Source of the DNA: Actinomyces ruminis | GTDB lineage: Bacteria > Actinomycetota > Actinomycetes > Actinomycetales > Actinomycetaceae | Length of the DNA: 64,000 nucleotides | Reading direction: 5' to 3' | Assembly: GCF_002154335.2 (NCBI RefSeq) | Contig: NZ_MTPX02000014.1 | Location: 1 to 64,000, forward strand | In this document: positions 1 through 10,485 of the stretch, piece by piece | Layout of the letters: the number at the start of each line of letters is the position of its first letter | Numbering within the stretch: position 1 is the first letter of the stretch | Notes under the pieces: generated by a model | What the model saw: only the letters and a program-made list of their open reading frames with translations | Told to the model about the DNA's origin: nothing | Databases searched by the model: none | Made by a program: the position numbers and the translations under genes

Positions 1-359
1 ATCCGGCACACCGGGCCGCCGTGCGGTGGGACGGGAACTGCGCCGTGGCCGTGGCGACCGCAGCGCCATTCGAGCAGGTTTTGGGCGAATTGGCGGCCGA
101 GGAGCCGGAGGGGCCGCAGGACCGGCCGGCGCGACTGTGGGTGGGCGCGCAGCTCCCGGAGTCGGGGTTCTTCGGGCAGCGCGTGCCCGACGAGCTGGTG
201 CTGGGCGTGAGCGTAGACGGCAAGGATGTCGAGCTGGGGCGGCTGGACGGCCGCTACCTGTCCACGGAGGTAGCCGGCGGCTTCACCGGTCGGGTAGTGG
301 GCGTGCGCACCATCCGCGGCACCGCGACCATTGAGCGCTTCGGCTACCGGCCGCTATAG
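1..359 (+). CDS. C-terminal end of a GH43-family glycoside hydrolase (5' part outside the window)
   Basis: The reading frame is open from the left edge and stops at TAG 357-359. The last residues contain LSTEVAGGFTG and end in a beta-rich FGYRPL tail. That fits the concanavalin-A-like beta-sandwich (GH43_C2 type) that closes many GH43 beta-xylosidases and arabinofuranosidases. The catalytic propeller is not in the window, so substrate cannot be inferred. It is on the strand opposite to the toxin-antitoxin pair and the large glycosidase operon that follow, so it belongs to a different transcription unit. A GTG at 21 could be read as a start, but the frame continues upstream and the remaining 112 residues are too short for an independent enzyme. 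Confidence 0.6.
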   Translation, partial: PAHRAAVRWDGNCAVAVATAAPFEQVLGELAAEEPEGPQDRPARLWVGAQLPESGFFGQRVPDELVLGVSVDGKDVELGRLDGRYLSTEVAGGFTGRVVGVRTIRGTATIERFGYRPL

Positions 360-436
360 GTACGGCGGAGGACGGGGCGGAAGGAACGCATCGAGTGCTT
401 GTTCGCCGGAGGGCAGCCGGTCGGGAGCATCATCGT

Positions 437-712
437 TCAGGACGCGAGTTCCCGTTCGAGGATTTCGCGCAGCAACTGACTCCTGGTCTCCCCACGTGAC
501 TTCGCCCTGCGGTCGAGCGCCTCGCGCCGAGAACGCGGCACCTTGAAGGCAACCGTCACGAGTTCCTCGTCGCACAGGCGTGGGCGCCCCGGCGGACCTA
601 CAACGAAATCGCCGGGCTCACCCGGATAGTCACCACGTTCCGCCGCCTGCGCGAGCGCTTCAATGTCCCCGTCTGTGAGCGTCCTGCCGCTCTTGGTTGT
701 GTACGTCGTCAC
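437..712 (-). CDS. Ribbon-helix-helix antitoxin (BrnA-like)
   Basis: This 91-residue protein ends in a basic ribbon-helix-helix-like segment: a beta strand (VTVAFKVPRSRREALDRRA) followed by two helices (SRGETRSQLLREILERELAS). That is the DNA-binding fold of type II antitoxins that repress their own operon. The start is GTG 712, chosen because AGGAGG lies 5 bases upstream. It follows the toxin-like gene by about 9 bp on the same strand, in the toxin-first order typical of BrnT/BrnA modules. Its role, neutralising the upstream protein and autorepression, is inferred from family and context. A stand-alone RHH regulator is the alternative. Confidence 0.6.
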   Translation of the reverse strand: MTTYTTKSGRTLTDGDIEALAQAAERGDYPGEPGDFVVGPPGRPRLCDEELVTVAFKVPRSRREALDRRAKSRGETRSQLLREILERELAS

Positions 713-721
713 CGGTTCCTC

Positions 722-985
722 CTAACCGAGCCCGAGTTCGAGTGCTGCCTTGTGGGTGAGCTTCATTGCATGGAATACCAGGATGCTGCCATCCTCGAGC
801 TGGACTCCGAGCATCTCGAGCAGCCTGCCCTTCGCATCCATACCGGCTGCTAGGTAGTACTCGGGAGGGTCGAAGTTCCGTCTCCTGATACTGATCGCCT
901 GGCGCCAGGCGGTAACAACGTCATCCGCGTCCACGTCCGGGTGCCGCTCCGCCACCCGCGGGTGCACCCGGACGCCGTCAGCCAT
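722..985 (-). CDS. BrnT-like toxin of a type II toxin-antitoxin pair
   Basis: This is an 87-residue protein with an early His/Asp segment, a central GMDAKGRLLEMLGVQ strand and a final FHAMKLTHKAA motif. The pattern is like BrnT ribonuclease toxins, where a 'GRLL' strand is followed by a conserved 'A-x-K-x-T' helix. Similarity is by pattern only, so the family call is tentative. I take ATG 985 as the start because AGGTGG is 6 bases upstream; a GTG at 1006 would add seven residues. A TAATAT -10-like box lies at 1011-1016 (minus strand). It is followed closely by the RHH antitoxin. The pair sits between a GH43 gene and the large glycosidase operon, a common insertion spot for small modules. Confidence 0.45.
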   Translation of the reverse strand: MADGVRVHPRVAERHPDVDADDVVTAWRQAISIRRRNFDPPEYYLAAGMDAKGRLLEMLGVQLEDGSILVFHAMKLTHKAALELGLG

Positions 986-1045
986 GAAACCCACCTTTTG
1001 TGTCACGAAAATATTAGACGAAAACCCTGTGGAGGGGAAGGCCGG

Positions 1046-2860
1046 TCAGTCGCAACGCACGCGCACAGCCATCCAGGGGCGGCTCGGAAGCGGGACCTCC
1101 ACCCGGCCACTCGCTCCGGTCACGACCTGCTCGACCGTCATGTTCCAGGTGTCGATGACATCGATCGCCGCACTGCGCCCCTCCGGCACCGTGACTGTGG
1201 TCCGGTAGGGCTGGGCACCGCCGAAATAGGTCAGCAGGTAGTCCTCCCCGTCCACCGCTGTCATCAGCCCCTTGCCGGGCGGCATGGGGGACAGCCGCCC
1301 GTGTGGCGCCTCCTGGATGAGCCGACGCAGGAAGGCGATGCGTTTCCAGCTCTCACCCCGCAGGACACCACCGTGGGACCACCAGATCCCCTCCTCATGG
1401 AAATAGGTCTCGCCGTGGGTCATACCGGCGCCGCGGATGACACCCTCCCAGAAGCGACGCAGCTCCTCCTCGGCAGTGAGGTTCCCCCAGTCATGCTCCA
1501 GGTTGCCCTCGTAGCCGTATTCGTCGATGACCACAGGCTTGCCGAAGCGACCGCGCAACTCGTCCACCTTCCGGCCCGCCTCGTAACCCCCACCCTGGAA
1601 GGACACGTGGCTTACCCAATCGGCGGAGGCGTCGAAGGGCTCGAAGATGTTGTGCACGCCGATGGGGTGACCCACCGGATCCTCCTCGGCCACGATCCGC
1701 CCCAGACGGTCCCAATCCGAGGGACGCTTAGTTGTCAGCAGCTCATACTCGTTGGCCATGGACCACCACACGTTGGGGAAGGCGGCCAGGCGCCGCACTA
1801 CGTGCCGCACGTAGGCGTCGTCAACGTCCGGGGTCATCTCCGCGAAGCCCCAACGGTCATAAGGGTGAAAGAGGATCAGGTCGGCAACGATCCCGAGCCG
1901 CCCCAGTTCGCGCACGCAGTCCTCGAGCCTGTCGAAGAAGTCTGCGTCGAAGGCGTCCCAGTCCCACTCGCGCTCTCCCGAGCCGGCCGAGCGAAAGGGG
2001 ACGGATTCCGGGTCGGCGTGGTTGTAGTCGTAATGCTTAGGGAAGATGCACATGCGCAGCTTGTTGAAGCCACTTCCCGCCAGCGACTCCAGGGTGCGGC
2101 GGCGCATGTCCGCGCTCTGATGAATCCAGGCGTAGGCAGTGGTGCCCAGCGGCGTGAAGGGCACACCATCGGCATGGGCGAAGTGCCCATAGACGACGCG
2201 CACGGGTCCGTGCGCGCCCACGGCCGCCGGGGCCACGGCGAGCTCCGCCTCAAGCGGGATGGTCGCAGCGATCCCGTCGACGCGCAGGTGCCATTCGCCG
2301 GGCACCTCGGGCAGGAAGCGAGCGACTAGCTCGTCCCCGCGGCGGTAGAAGGCGCGCGCAATCACCTCGATCCGGCGCCCACCCGTCTCCTCTCCTTCGG
2401 TGGTCCGGACGGCTCCACTTGCTGCTGCGTCCACCGCATTGACACCGACGAACGTGGCGGCGAGGGTAACGTTCCCGGCGACCTCGACGTCGCGCAGTAC
2501 AGCGCCTGCGCCAGGGACGATGACAGTCACCTCCACGGGCTCGCAGCAGCGGGCCGACGCAGGGGCGCTCAGTCGTGCACACACCTGCTGCTCGTCCGTC
2601 AGTGCGGCAAGCGGGCGGGCCGGACGGCGCACGGGCAGCACAGTGGGATCCTCCAGCTCGGCGAGCTCAGCGAGGAGCTTGGTACGCGCGGGACTGTCCC
2701 AGCCGAGTGTGATGCCCAGCAGACCGCCAATGGGAAACTCGGGGTGCTCAACGGCGACCTGCAGGTCGGTCAGCCACGGGATGTCGCGCGCTAGGATCTC
2801 GCGGGCCTGGGGTACACGAAGGACGGCTCCCAGGGTGGATTGCGGGCTGAAGTGGTTCAT
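1046..2860 (-). CDS. DUF5060/DUF4038 apiosidase-like glycoside hydrolase
   Basis: This is an intact 604-residue cytoplasmic enzyme with no signal peptide. The N-terminal third is beta-rich (DUF5060-like). The middle (from about residue 240, GTTAYAWIHQS, to ANEYELL and VIDEYGYEG) is a TIM-barrel typical of DUF4038/apiosidase-like glycosidases, with Glu in the ANEYE and DEYGYEG segments as likely catalytic residues. The C-terminal beta domain (YRTTVTVPEGRSAAIDVID) resembles DUF5605. Related proteins include GH140-type apiosidases of pectin (RG-II) breakdown, but activity here is inferred. The start is ATG 2860, with GGAGG 8 bases upstream. It is the last gene of the ABC/GH78/GH43/GH3 operon. 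A decayed piece of a paralogue lies at 31107-31256. Confidence 0.7.
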   Translation of the reverse strand: MNHFSPQSTLGAVLRVPQAREILARDIPWLTDLQVAVEHPEFPIGGLLGITLGWDSPARTKLLAELAELEDPTVLPVRRPARPLAALTDEQQVCARLSAPASARCCEPVEVTVIVPGAGAVLRDVEVAGNVTLAATFVGVNAVDAAASGAVRTTEGEETGGRRIEVIARAFYRRGDELVARFLPEVPGEWHLRVDGIAATIPLEAELAVAPAAVGAHGPVRVVYGHFAHADGVPFTPLGTTAYAWIHQSADMRRRTLESLAGSGFNKLRMCIFPKHYDYNHADPESVPFRSAGSGEREWDWDAFDADFFDRLEDCVRELGRLGIVADLILFHPYDRWGFAEMTPDVDDAYVRHVVRRLAAFPNVWWSMANEYELLTTKRPSDWDRLGRIVAEEDPVGHPIGVHNIFEPFDASADWVSHVSFQGGGYEAGRKVDELRGRFGKPVVIDEYGYEGNLEHDWGNLTAEEELRRFWEGVIRGAGMTHGETYFHEEGIWWSHGGVLRGESWKRIAFLRRLIQEAPHGRLSPMPPGKGLMTAVDGEDYLLTYFGGAQPYRTTVTVPEGRSAAIDVIDTWNMTVEQVVTGASGRVEVPLPSRPWMAVRVRCD

Positions 2861-2908
2861 ATCAATCGCCTCCGGCAATGCGGACGCGGCTGGTAGTCGG
2901 GGCCGGTC

Positions 2909-5352
2909 TCATGGCTGCTCGATGCGGCTGGGAGCGCGCAGGGCGCGCTTGCAACCGACGACGGCGTCGGAGCGGGTGACCCGGAAAGACGCCTCCCCAC
3001 GCACGTCCTCACTGGAGGAGCCCACCCGCAGATCCACATCTCCGGCCTCGACCATCCAGTGCATGTCCTCGTCCAGTAGGGCCAGCAGACTCGGGGCCAC
3101 CTCGAATACGACGGTGGTGGATTCACCGGGCGCCAACTCCACCCGGTGGAATCCCAGGAGTTCCTGTACGGGCCGAGTCGTCGTGGCATAGCGGTCAGTG
3201 GCGTAGAGCTGGACCACCTCGGTGCCGGTACGTTCCCCCGTGTTGGTAATGGTGACCCGAGCGGTAACGACACCATCGGCGGATGTCTGCTCGGCGTCCA
3301 GCTCGAGTTCGGAGTAGGCGAAAGACGTGTAGGAAAGGCCGTGTCCGAACGCATAACGCGGAGTGTGGGGCATGTCGACATACTCGGGAAAACCCACCGA
3401 CTCGCCCTGATGCCACTGGGAGCCGTGGGGGTGGTTGTAGTAGACCGGCACTTGTCCGGCGCTGCGGGCTACGGATACCGGCATGCGTCCGGTGGCGTCG
3501 ACAGTGCCCGTCAGCACGTCCACGATCGCCTCTCCTCCGGCCTCGGCGGGATTCCACGCCTCGAGCAGGGCGTTCAGCCGGTCGGCGGCGTCGGAGGAGA
3601 CGGGGCGGCCGTCCATATGCACTCCGACCGTGGGGACGCCGACTTCGACGATTCTACGCAGCAGCCCCTCCTGCGAGGCGGGCAGCCCAATCTCGGTGGA
3701 GTCGACTCCCTCCCCCATGGTGGCGATGGAGCCGGTGCCGTTCTTGCCACCCAACATGAGGATGACGAGGTCGGCGCGGGCGGCCGCGGCCATGGCCTCT
3801 TCGTATCCGGCGGCGGAGTCTCCGGCGACTTCGTAACCGCGCACCCACGTGACCTCGGCCCCGGGCATGCGCTCGCACAACTCGTCGAAGACGCTGGATG
3901 CATCGGGGTGGTACGCAGCCAGGACGTCGTCGAATTCGGCGGACTGATCGGACTGGACCAGGGTTCCGGGAATCGTGTCGTATCCAGTGGCTTTCTGCGC
4001 TTGGGTATCGATGGTACCGGCCATGGAGTTGCGGGCGGCGAGGGCGCCCTCAGCCATGGACTGATGGGTGTAGCCGGCGAAGTGGAAGCGCGGCTGGACG
4101 GCCTGCGGGCCGACCACGAGGACCCGGACGGGTGCGTTCTCGCCAGCGGCAGGGACCGGCAGAACACCGTCGTTGCGTAGCAGGACAAGGGACTCGCGGG
4201 CGCTGCGCAGGGTGGCGGCGCGGGCGACCTCGCGGGGCTCGCCCGCGAAAGCGGCGGCGATACGCTCGTTGTTCCAGGCGAAGGGGTCCTCGAACAGGCC
4301 CATGCGGAGCTTGGACTCAAGAACCCGCCGTACGGCCCGATCCAGCACGGCGATGTCTGCCTGCCCGGAATCGAAGCGCTCGACCAGCTCATTGTTGTAG
4401 CACTGTGGCAGCGGCCACTCGACGTCGAGGCCCGCAGTCAAGGCCTGCTGGCCGGCGTCGGTGAAGGAAGCGGCGACGTTCTGATAGGTGTGCATGTTGC
4501 TGATGGCGCCGTAGTCGGCGACGGTGGTTCCGTCAAAGCCCATCTCCTCCCGCAGAAGCTCGGTGAGCAGGTGCCGCGAGCCGGAGACGACCTCGCCGTC
4601 GATGGAGTCGTAGCAGGGCATGACGCCCTTGAGCCCGGCGTTGATGGCGGCCTGGAAGGGCTTGCCATAGACCTCACGCAGGAGGCGGGGCGTGACGGGG
4701 GCGTGCGCACCGTGGATACCGCCCTCGGAGCCGTGGAAGCCCAGGAAGTGCTTGGCGACGGCGTCGGTGCAGCGTCCGGAGCCGTCGTCGGCCTGCAGGC
4801 CGCGGGCGAAGGCGGCGCCCATGGCACCGGCGAGTGTGGGGTCCTCGCCGTAGGCCTCGCCGAAGCGGCCCATGCGCGGGTCGCGGGCGATGTCGAGGAC
4901 GGGGGCGAGGGAGTAGGTGATGCCTAGCGCGCGCTCCTGGGAGGTGACGATCCGGCCGAGTTCCTCCTCCAAGTCCGGGTCGAAGGAGGCGCCGCGGCCT
5001 ATGCCGTTGGGCAGGGAGATCGCACCGGGCAGGTAGCACCGTCTATGGCTTCCATGTGGAAGGCAGCCGGGATGCCGTGGGGCTGCCGGGCAATGATCTC
5101 TGTCTGGAGCGTCCGCTGGAAGGCGGCGGCCTCCTCCCGATCGGTAAGTCGGCGCATCTCCAGCGTGGAGACATGGCCGACGCCGAGCGGCAGCCCCTCC
5201 AGCACGCTTGTGGGGCTGGTGGCGGCGTCGCAGCTGCGGGGGAAGGTGCACTGCAGTTGGCTCATCTTCTCGGCCGTACTCATTACGGCCAACAGCGCGA
5301 CGACGCGCTCCTCGGTGGTCAGCGAGGTGTCGAGCCAGGGGGCGCTGGTCAT
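2909..5352 (-). CDS. GH3 beta-glycosidase (frame break near 5036)
   Basis: With one missing base restored near 5036 this encodes about 814 residues. The GH3 (alpha/beta)8 domain shows LPNGIGRGASFDPDL, the KHF motif (AVAKHFLGFHGSEGG) and the nucleophile region GFDGTTVADYGAISN, where the Asp of VADYG is the expected nucleophile. The GH3 C-terminal domain and a fibronectin-III-like tail (FAYSELELDAEQ onward) follow. There is no signal peptide, so it probably hydrolyses imported oligosaccharides or glycosides in the cytoplasm. The start ATG 5352 has AGGAG 8 bases upstream. The expected GAYLPGA continuity is lost at GGTGC/TACC. Total length modulo 3 fits exactly one deleted base. It lies between the GH43 and DUF5060 genes of the operon. 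Confidence 0.85.
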
Positions 5353-5436
5353 GCGGTGGTCTCCTATCAGGCGGTGCGCTTGCAGTCGGTTGGAAAATCA
5401 GGCGGGATCCGCCAGGGGCGGGAAGTCCCAGTGGAG

Positions 5437-6636
5437 TCAGTCGAAGTCCTCAATGCGCCACTCGTCGTACCAGTCGATGAGCACGCGATCGTCCTCGAAG
5501 CGCAGCGGCAGCCAGACGTAGTCGGCGACGGCGGTATCGGCTCCGTTCAGTTCGTACAGGGAGGCCACAACAGCCGGACTGGGTGTAGCTGCCAGGGTCG
5601 TCTCGGCATCCACGACCTGCCCACCATGGGCCGGAACCGTTCGGCAAAGCCCTGTTGGACTAGCCGGGCGTCCCCGTGCCAGGCAGGCAGCCAGCGGTCC
5701 GCGAGCGCGATATACAGGTCCCGCTTGCCCGGGTGGCGGAACACCGAGGAGATCTGCGAACGGTAGGAGGTACCGGTGGCGTCGCCCGGGTGTGGGTTTC
5801 CCAGTTCGCTCCACGGTCCGTGATAGCTGGGAGCGGCGGCAACCAGGGAAGGGTTGGGCAGGTAGCCGGTGGTGCCGGAGGTGATCAGATAGTGTCGGCC
5901 TCCCCGTTCGAAGTATGCGGGGGCCTCACGCACATAGGGCGGTTGAAGCCGCGGGAAATGAGTGGAGTAGTAACCGGTGACGTCGGTGTAGTCGGTCGTG
6001 AGATCGGCGCATATCAGTTCGGAGTGGACGCGTTCGAAGTAGTAGTAGGCCTTGGCGTCGGTGGGGTCCACCACCAGGTCGAAGTCGCCTGCGTTCATGC
6101 CCAGCGGTTTGAAGTCACGGTGGACCATCCGGTAGGGGCCGAGCAGGTCCTCGGCTACCAGCACGCTGGAGCGTTGCCCGTGCACCCCCATGACCTTGAT
6201 CCAGCACACGAACAGCCCCGTGGCCGCATTGAAGACGATGTGGGGGCGGTCCAGCTTCGCGGCCGGATGCAGAGGCGAGCCGGGGTCGTCTGGTGCGGGT
6301 GGGATGATCAGTCCGCAGTCCTCCCAGTTGTACAGGTCGGTGGAGCGGTAGGCGCGCACGCCCCAGTGCCAGATCGAGCCGTCGGGGGTGGTGCGTTCCT
6401 TGTTCTCGCCGTACCAGTAGTAGACGCCGTCGACGACGATGATGGAGCCCCCGTGGGCCTGGATGCGTTTGCCTGGGTGTCGTACCAGGGGCGTCCGGGA
6501 GTGAAGCAGGTGCGGCGAGCAGCATGCTCCGAGTGCGGGAGCGAGTCCGGGTGGATGAGAGGGCACAATACAGCGTCGTTGGATTCAGGCTCTGTCCACC
6601 AAGACCGACTGGTATCGAACTACTCAGGTCGTTCAT
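5437..6636 (-). CDS. GH43 glycoside hydrolase, galactanase/arabinosidase-like (three frame breaks)
   Basis: About 400 residues when three single-base losses are repaired (near 6617, 6472 and 5620; each sits in a T or G run). After repair the N-terminus reads WYDTQGKRIQAHGG and continues IIVVDGVYYWYGENK. That is the first blade of a five-bladed GH43 propeller; the QAHGG...YYWYGE signature resembles exo-beta-1,3-galactanase-like GH43 members (recognition by memory). The C-terminus ends WYDEWRIEDFD. No signal peptide is seen. The start ATG 6636 has GAGGAG 5 bases upstream and overlaps the stop of the preceding GH78 gene as ATGA, so the two are translationally coupled. It probably removes side residues from imported oligosaccharides. 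Confidence 0.75.
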
Positions 6637-9564
6637 CGGGGCTCCTCGGTTGCGGCGTTGACGACGCTCTCGATCCGTTCCCGCAGCCCGGGCGGGGCGA
6701 AGCGCGGGTCGGGAGTCAGTTCGGGGGCGATGGCCGACGGCGGCTGGTCAAGCAGCGGCCGCATGCGGTGTGCCAGGGCGGTGGAGTCGAGGGCGAGGTC
6801 CCCGGCGTCGGCCATGACGGCCACGAGCGCGCCCCACGCGGCGGGGTCGTCCATGAACTCACGTACGGTGCGTGGGCGTCGACGCTTGCGGGTGGGCAGT
6901 GTCGCGCTGATGCTGTGCTGGCCAGCACCGATCTCGGTGGTCACGTCCGGCGAGCCGCCGGGCAGGCAGACCGTGCCGGTGACGCCGCGGGCAGATCGGC
7001 GGTCAGTTCCAGGGCACCGTCACGTATCTCCCAGGCGACGGCGATCCTGCCGTAAGGGCTTAGGTGGCTGGTGGCGGCGGAGGTGACGCCGTCGATGGGC
7101 GTGGGGGCGATAACGACGCGCCGCCACCCCGGCGCGGCGGGAGCCAGCCCCGTCAGGCCCCGGTGCATCCAGTCCGCGACGGCGCCCAGGGCATAGTGGT
7201 TGAAACTGGTCATCTCCCCGGGGTTGATGCTCCCGTCCGGAAGCATGGAGTCCCACCGCTCCCAGATGGTGGTGGCCCCCATGGTCACCGGGTACAGCCA
7301 AGAAGGGCATTCGGTCTGAAGCAGCAGGCGACCGGCGACGTCGGCGTGCCCGGTGGCGACCAGGGCCGGGATGACCAGTGGGGTGCCTACGAATCCGGTG
7401 GCTATGTGGAAGCCGGCCAGGCGCACCAGATCGGCCAGGCGTGCCCCGGCGAAGGCGCGCTGCTGCTCGGTTAGGAGCAGGTCCCAGCAGATGGCCAGGG
7501 CGTAGACGGTCTGGGCGTCGGAGTGGATGCGGCCTGTCGGAGTCACAAACGCGCGGTTGAAGGCGGCATGCACCTCGTCGGCCAGGCGACCGTATTGCCG
7601 CGCGAGCGCGTCCTCGCCGAGCCGGGCGGCAGCATCGGCGAGGACACGGGCGGAGCGGGCGAAGTAGGCGGTGGCAACGACGTCAGGGTCGGCCTTGGCG
7701 TCCGCCGGGTGTTCCGGCGGGGCGGTGGGATCCAGCCAGTCGCCGTACTGGAAGCCGCCGGACCAGATGCGGTCAGCCCCGGCAAGCGCAGCCTCGCGAT
7801 CAACCCAGGCACGCATGGATGGCAACTGGGTGCGCAATACTTCGAGGTCACCGGTGGCCTCATAGATCGCCCACGGCACGAGCGTGGCGGCGTCGCCCCA
7901 GGCGGCCGCGGGCGCGTGTCGCACGGTCGGTTCGAAGGTGGGAATGAAGTGCCGCACACCCCCGTCCGCATACTGTTCTGCGGCCAGGTCGGTCAGCCAG
8001 GACCGCAGGAATACGGCGGTGTCGAACAGGTAGGTGGCGGTGGGGGCGAAGACCTGGATGTCGCCGGTCCAGCCGAGACGCTCGTCGCGCTGGGGGCAGT
8101 CGGTGGGATGGAGACGAAGTTGCCGCGTGTGGACCACATGACATTTTCGTGCAGTCGATTCAGCAGCGGGTGGGAGCAGGAGAAGGTGCCGGCCTGCTCC
8201 AAGTCGGAGCCGATGACCACCAGCTCAATGTCCTGCGCGGCAAGGTCCGGAACTCCGGTGACCTCGGCGTAGCGCAGCCCGTGGAGGGTGAGCGTGGGCT
8301 GAAGGATGTGCTCGCCGGCGTCAGGCAGGATCCAGGTATCGGTGGCGCGGGCACCGCGCAGAGGGCGGGTGCCGAGTTCGCCGTTCTCGAGGACCTCGGC
8401 GTGGCGGATGGTCACTTCGGCACCGGCCTCCAGGCCGCGGGCGGTCAGGCAGACGACGCCGACGGCGTTCTGCCCGAAGTCCACCAGGGTCTTGCCGCAG
8501 GGCGAGGTCCAGACCCGCTGGGCGGGCAGCACGCCGGTGGGGCGAATGGGCGGTGCGACTTGAGGGACGAGTCGCGGAGCGGCATCGCCGCGGGCGGCGC
8601 CAGTCGGCCTGGCGCGCACCACCTCCACGGGGTGGGCGGGACCAGTGGTGTTAGCCAGGCGCAGGTCAGTGGTCTGCCCGTCGTACAGGTCATTGGCGAC
8701 GACGGCGGACTCGCGGGCGGTCCAGTCGGTGCCGGTGGCAATGACGGTGTTGGCTCCATCGGCAGTGGTCAGCTCCAACTGGGCGGCCAGGGCGAGCCTG
8801 TCGCCGTATACGGCCGCGTCGCCGTAGTAACCGAGGTGGCCGCGCCACCAGCCGTTTCCGAGTAGGACGTCGAGGGTGTTGGTGCCTGGGTGCAGCAGGT
8901 CGGTGACGTCCCAGGTGACCACCTGGAGGCGGTGGGTATAGGAGGTCCAGCCGGGGTTCAGCACCGAGTCGTCCACGCGGACGCCGTTGATGCGGGGCTC
9001 GCAGAGGCCGTGGGCGGTGGCGCGCAAGCGGGCCGCGGCCAGGTCCTCTGGGACCTCAACGATGGTCGAGACGATGGGGGCGCGCTCGCCGATGCCGCCG
9101 ATGCCGACCGGGGCGACGAAGACGGCCTCCCATTCGGCGTCGTCGAGGAGGGCGGCCTCGACCTCGATCGGAGCGGACCACTGCGACCAACCCGCGCCTG
9201 CGGCGGGCTCGGGCGAGTTGGGGCGCGTCACGTCACTGCCGGTGGGGACGAAAACGTGAGTGGCGTCGTCCACTCCCCCGCGCACGCGAACGCGGACGAT
9301 TGCCGCCTGGCGGGAGACGAGCGGCGTCGTCGGCCAGGGCACCAGGACCTGCTCGCCGGATTCGACCGTGACGCGAGTACCGTTCCCGCCGTCGTCACCG
9401 CGTGTCACCTCCACCTCGTAGGCGTCCTGCCGCCAGTCGTCTGGAGCTCCGGTAACGCGCCAGGATAGGCGTGGCACGGCAGTCTCGACGGCCAGGAGAC
9501 GGCTGGTGGTGCGGTGGTGTTCGAAACGCAGGTCGGTCACCTGCGGGGCGGCGGGTACAGACAT
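6633..9564 (-). CDS. GH78 alpha-L-rhamnosidase A (two frame breaks)
   Basis: About 977 residues after two single-base losses (near 8104, CCCC to CCC; near 6985, GGG to GG) are repaired. It has the usual GH78 order: an N-terminal beta-domain with RLSWRVTG, a second beta-domain with NGWWRGHLGYYGD, then an (alpha/alpha)6 barrel. The general-acid segment is DCPQRDERLGWTGD and the probable base is in TIWERWDSM. A C-terminal extension of about 70 residues (TVREFMDDPAAWGALVAVMAD) is unusual and has no obvious match. ATG 9564 is preferred because GGAGA is 8 bases upstream. It is cytoplasmic (no signal peptide). It lies between the ABC importer and GH43, with an ATGA overlap to the latter. Confidence 0.85.
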
Positions 9565-9633
9565 TGCGGGGTCTCCGGGTGGCATGGTTAATGGGGGCGG
9601 TGAGGATGACCGGCTGCCGGGCACGGACCCGGT

Positions 9634-10485
9634 TCAGGCGGTGCGAGCGAGGGCCAGGCGTGCCTCGCGGCGGGAGCGCTGTTTGATCGGATCTGCAACG
9701 GGAGCGGCCATCTGCAATCGGCGCGTGTACTCGTGTGCCGGGGCCGTGGCGACCTGGTGCGCGTCCCCGAGTTCGACAACCCGCCCCTTCAGCAGGACGG
9801 CGATGCGGTCGCTCACGCGGTTTACCACACCGAGGTCGTGGCTGATGAACAGGTAGGCGACCCCGGTGGCCTGTTGGATGTCCTCGAACAGCGCGAGCAC
9901 GCGCGCCTGGGTGGTGACATCCAGGGCGGAGGTGGGCTCGTCGCAGATGATGACGGCGGGATCGAGGGCGAGTGCCCGTGCAATGGCAATTCGCTGGCGC
10001 TGTCCGCCCGAAAACTCGCGCGGGTAGCGGCCCACGGTGTCCGCCGGCATGTTCACCGCGTCGAGCAGCTCCAAGACCCGTTTGCGAGAGTTCTCAGCCC
10101 CCGCGGCTCGGAGGGGCTCGGTGAGAATGTCGCCGATGCGCATAGCCGGGTTCAGCGATGTGTACGGGTCCTGAAAAACGACCTGAATGTCTCGGGCGAT
10201 GGTACGTCGTTCGGCCCGTGAGATATTGGAAATGCGTTTGCCACGGAAGCGGATCTCACCGCCGGAGACCGGAGCGAGGCCAAGGATGGCGCGACCAATG
10301 GTGGTCTTACCGGAGCCGGACTCGCCGACGACGGAGAGGGTCTCCCCGGCGTGCAGGTCAAAACTGACACCGTGGATGACGGTGGTGTCCCGGCCACGTC
10401 CGCCGCCGGGAAAGGTGACGACCAGGTCGTCTACTTCCAGGAGCGGGGTGTCTGCCGAGGTCCGCTGGTTCTTCCGGCTGGTCAT
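9634..10485 (-). CDS. Oligopeptide/oligosaccharide-type ABC transporter ATPase (OppF/DppF-like)
   Basis: This intact 283-residue ATP-binding subunit has Walker A GESGSGKTT, Q-loop VVFQDPYTSLNP, signature FSGGQRQRIAIA, Walker B VIICDEPTSALD and the switch His in FISHDLG. The C-terminal part resembles the peptide/nickel transporter extension. It forms the second nucleotide-binding domain of the importer. The start ATG 10485 overlaps the stop of the permease/ATPase fusion gene (ATGA). It stands immediately upstream of the GH78 gene, which supports uptake of oligosaccharides or plant glycosides rather than peptides. Family-5 binding-protein importers are known to carry sugars in several bacteria. 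Confidence 0.85.
   Translation of the reverse strand: MTSRKNQRTSADTPLLEVDDLVVTFPGGGRGRDTTVIHGVSFDLHAGETLSVVGESGSGKTTIGRAILGLAPVSGGEIRFRGKRISNISRAERRTIARDIQVVFQDPYTSLNPAMRIGDILTEPLRAAGAENSRKRVLELLDAVNMPADTVGRYPREFSGGQRQRIAIARALALDPAVIICDEPTSALDVTTQARVLALFEDIQQATGVAYLFISHDLGVVNRVSDRIAVLLKGRVVELGDAHQVATAPAHEYTRRLQMAAPVADPIKQRSRREARLALARTA

Noticed and set aside
941-2329. Long open frames opposite real genes, for example 941-2329 plus strand and 60178-62577 minus strand
   Set aside because: High G+C makes antisense frames stay open. They have no recognisable motifs, lack ribosome binding sites and sit exactly opposite strong family matches.
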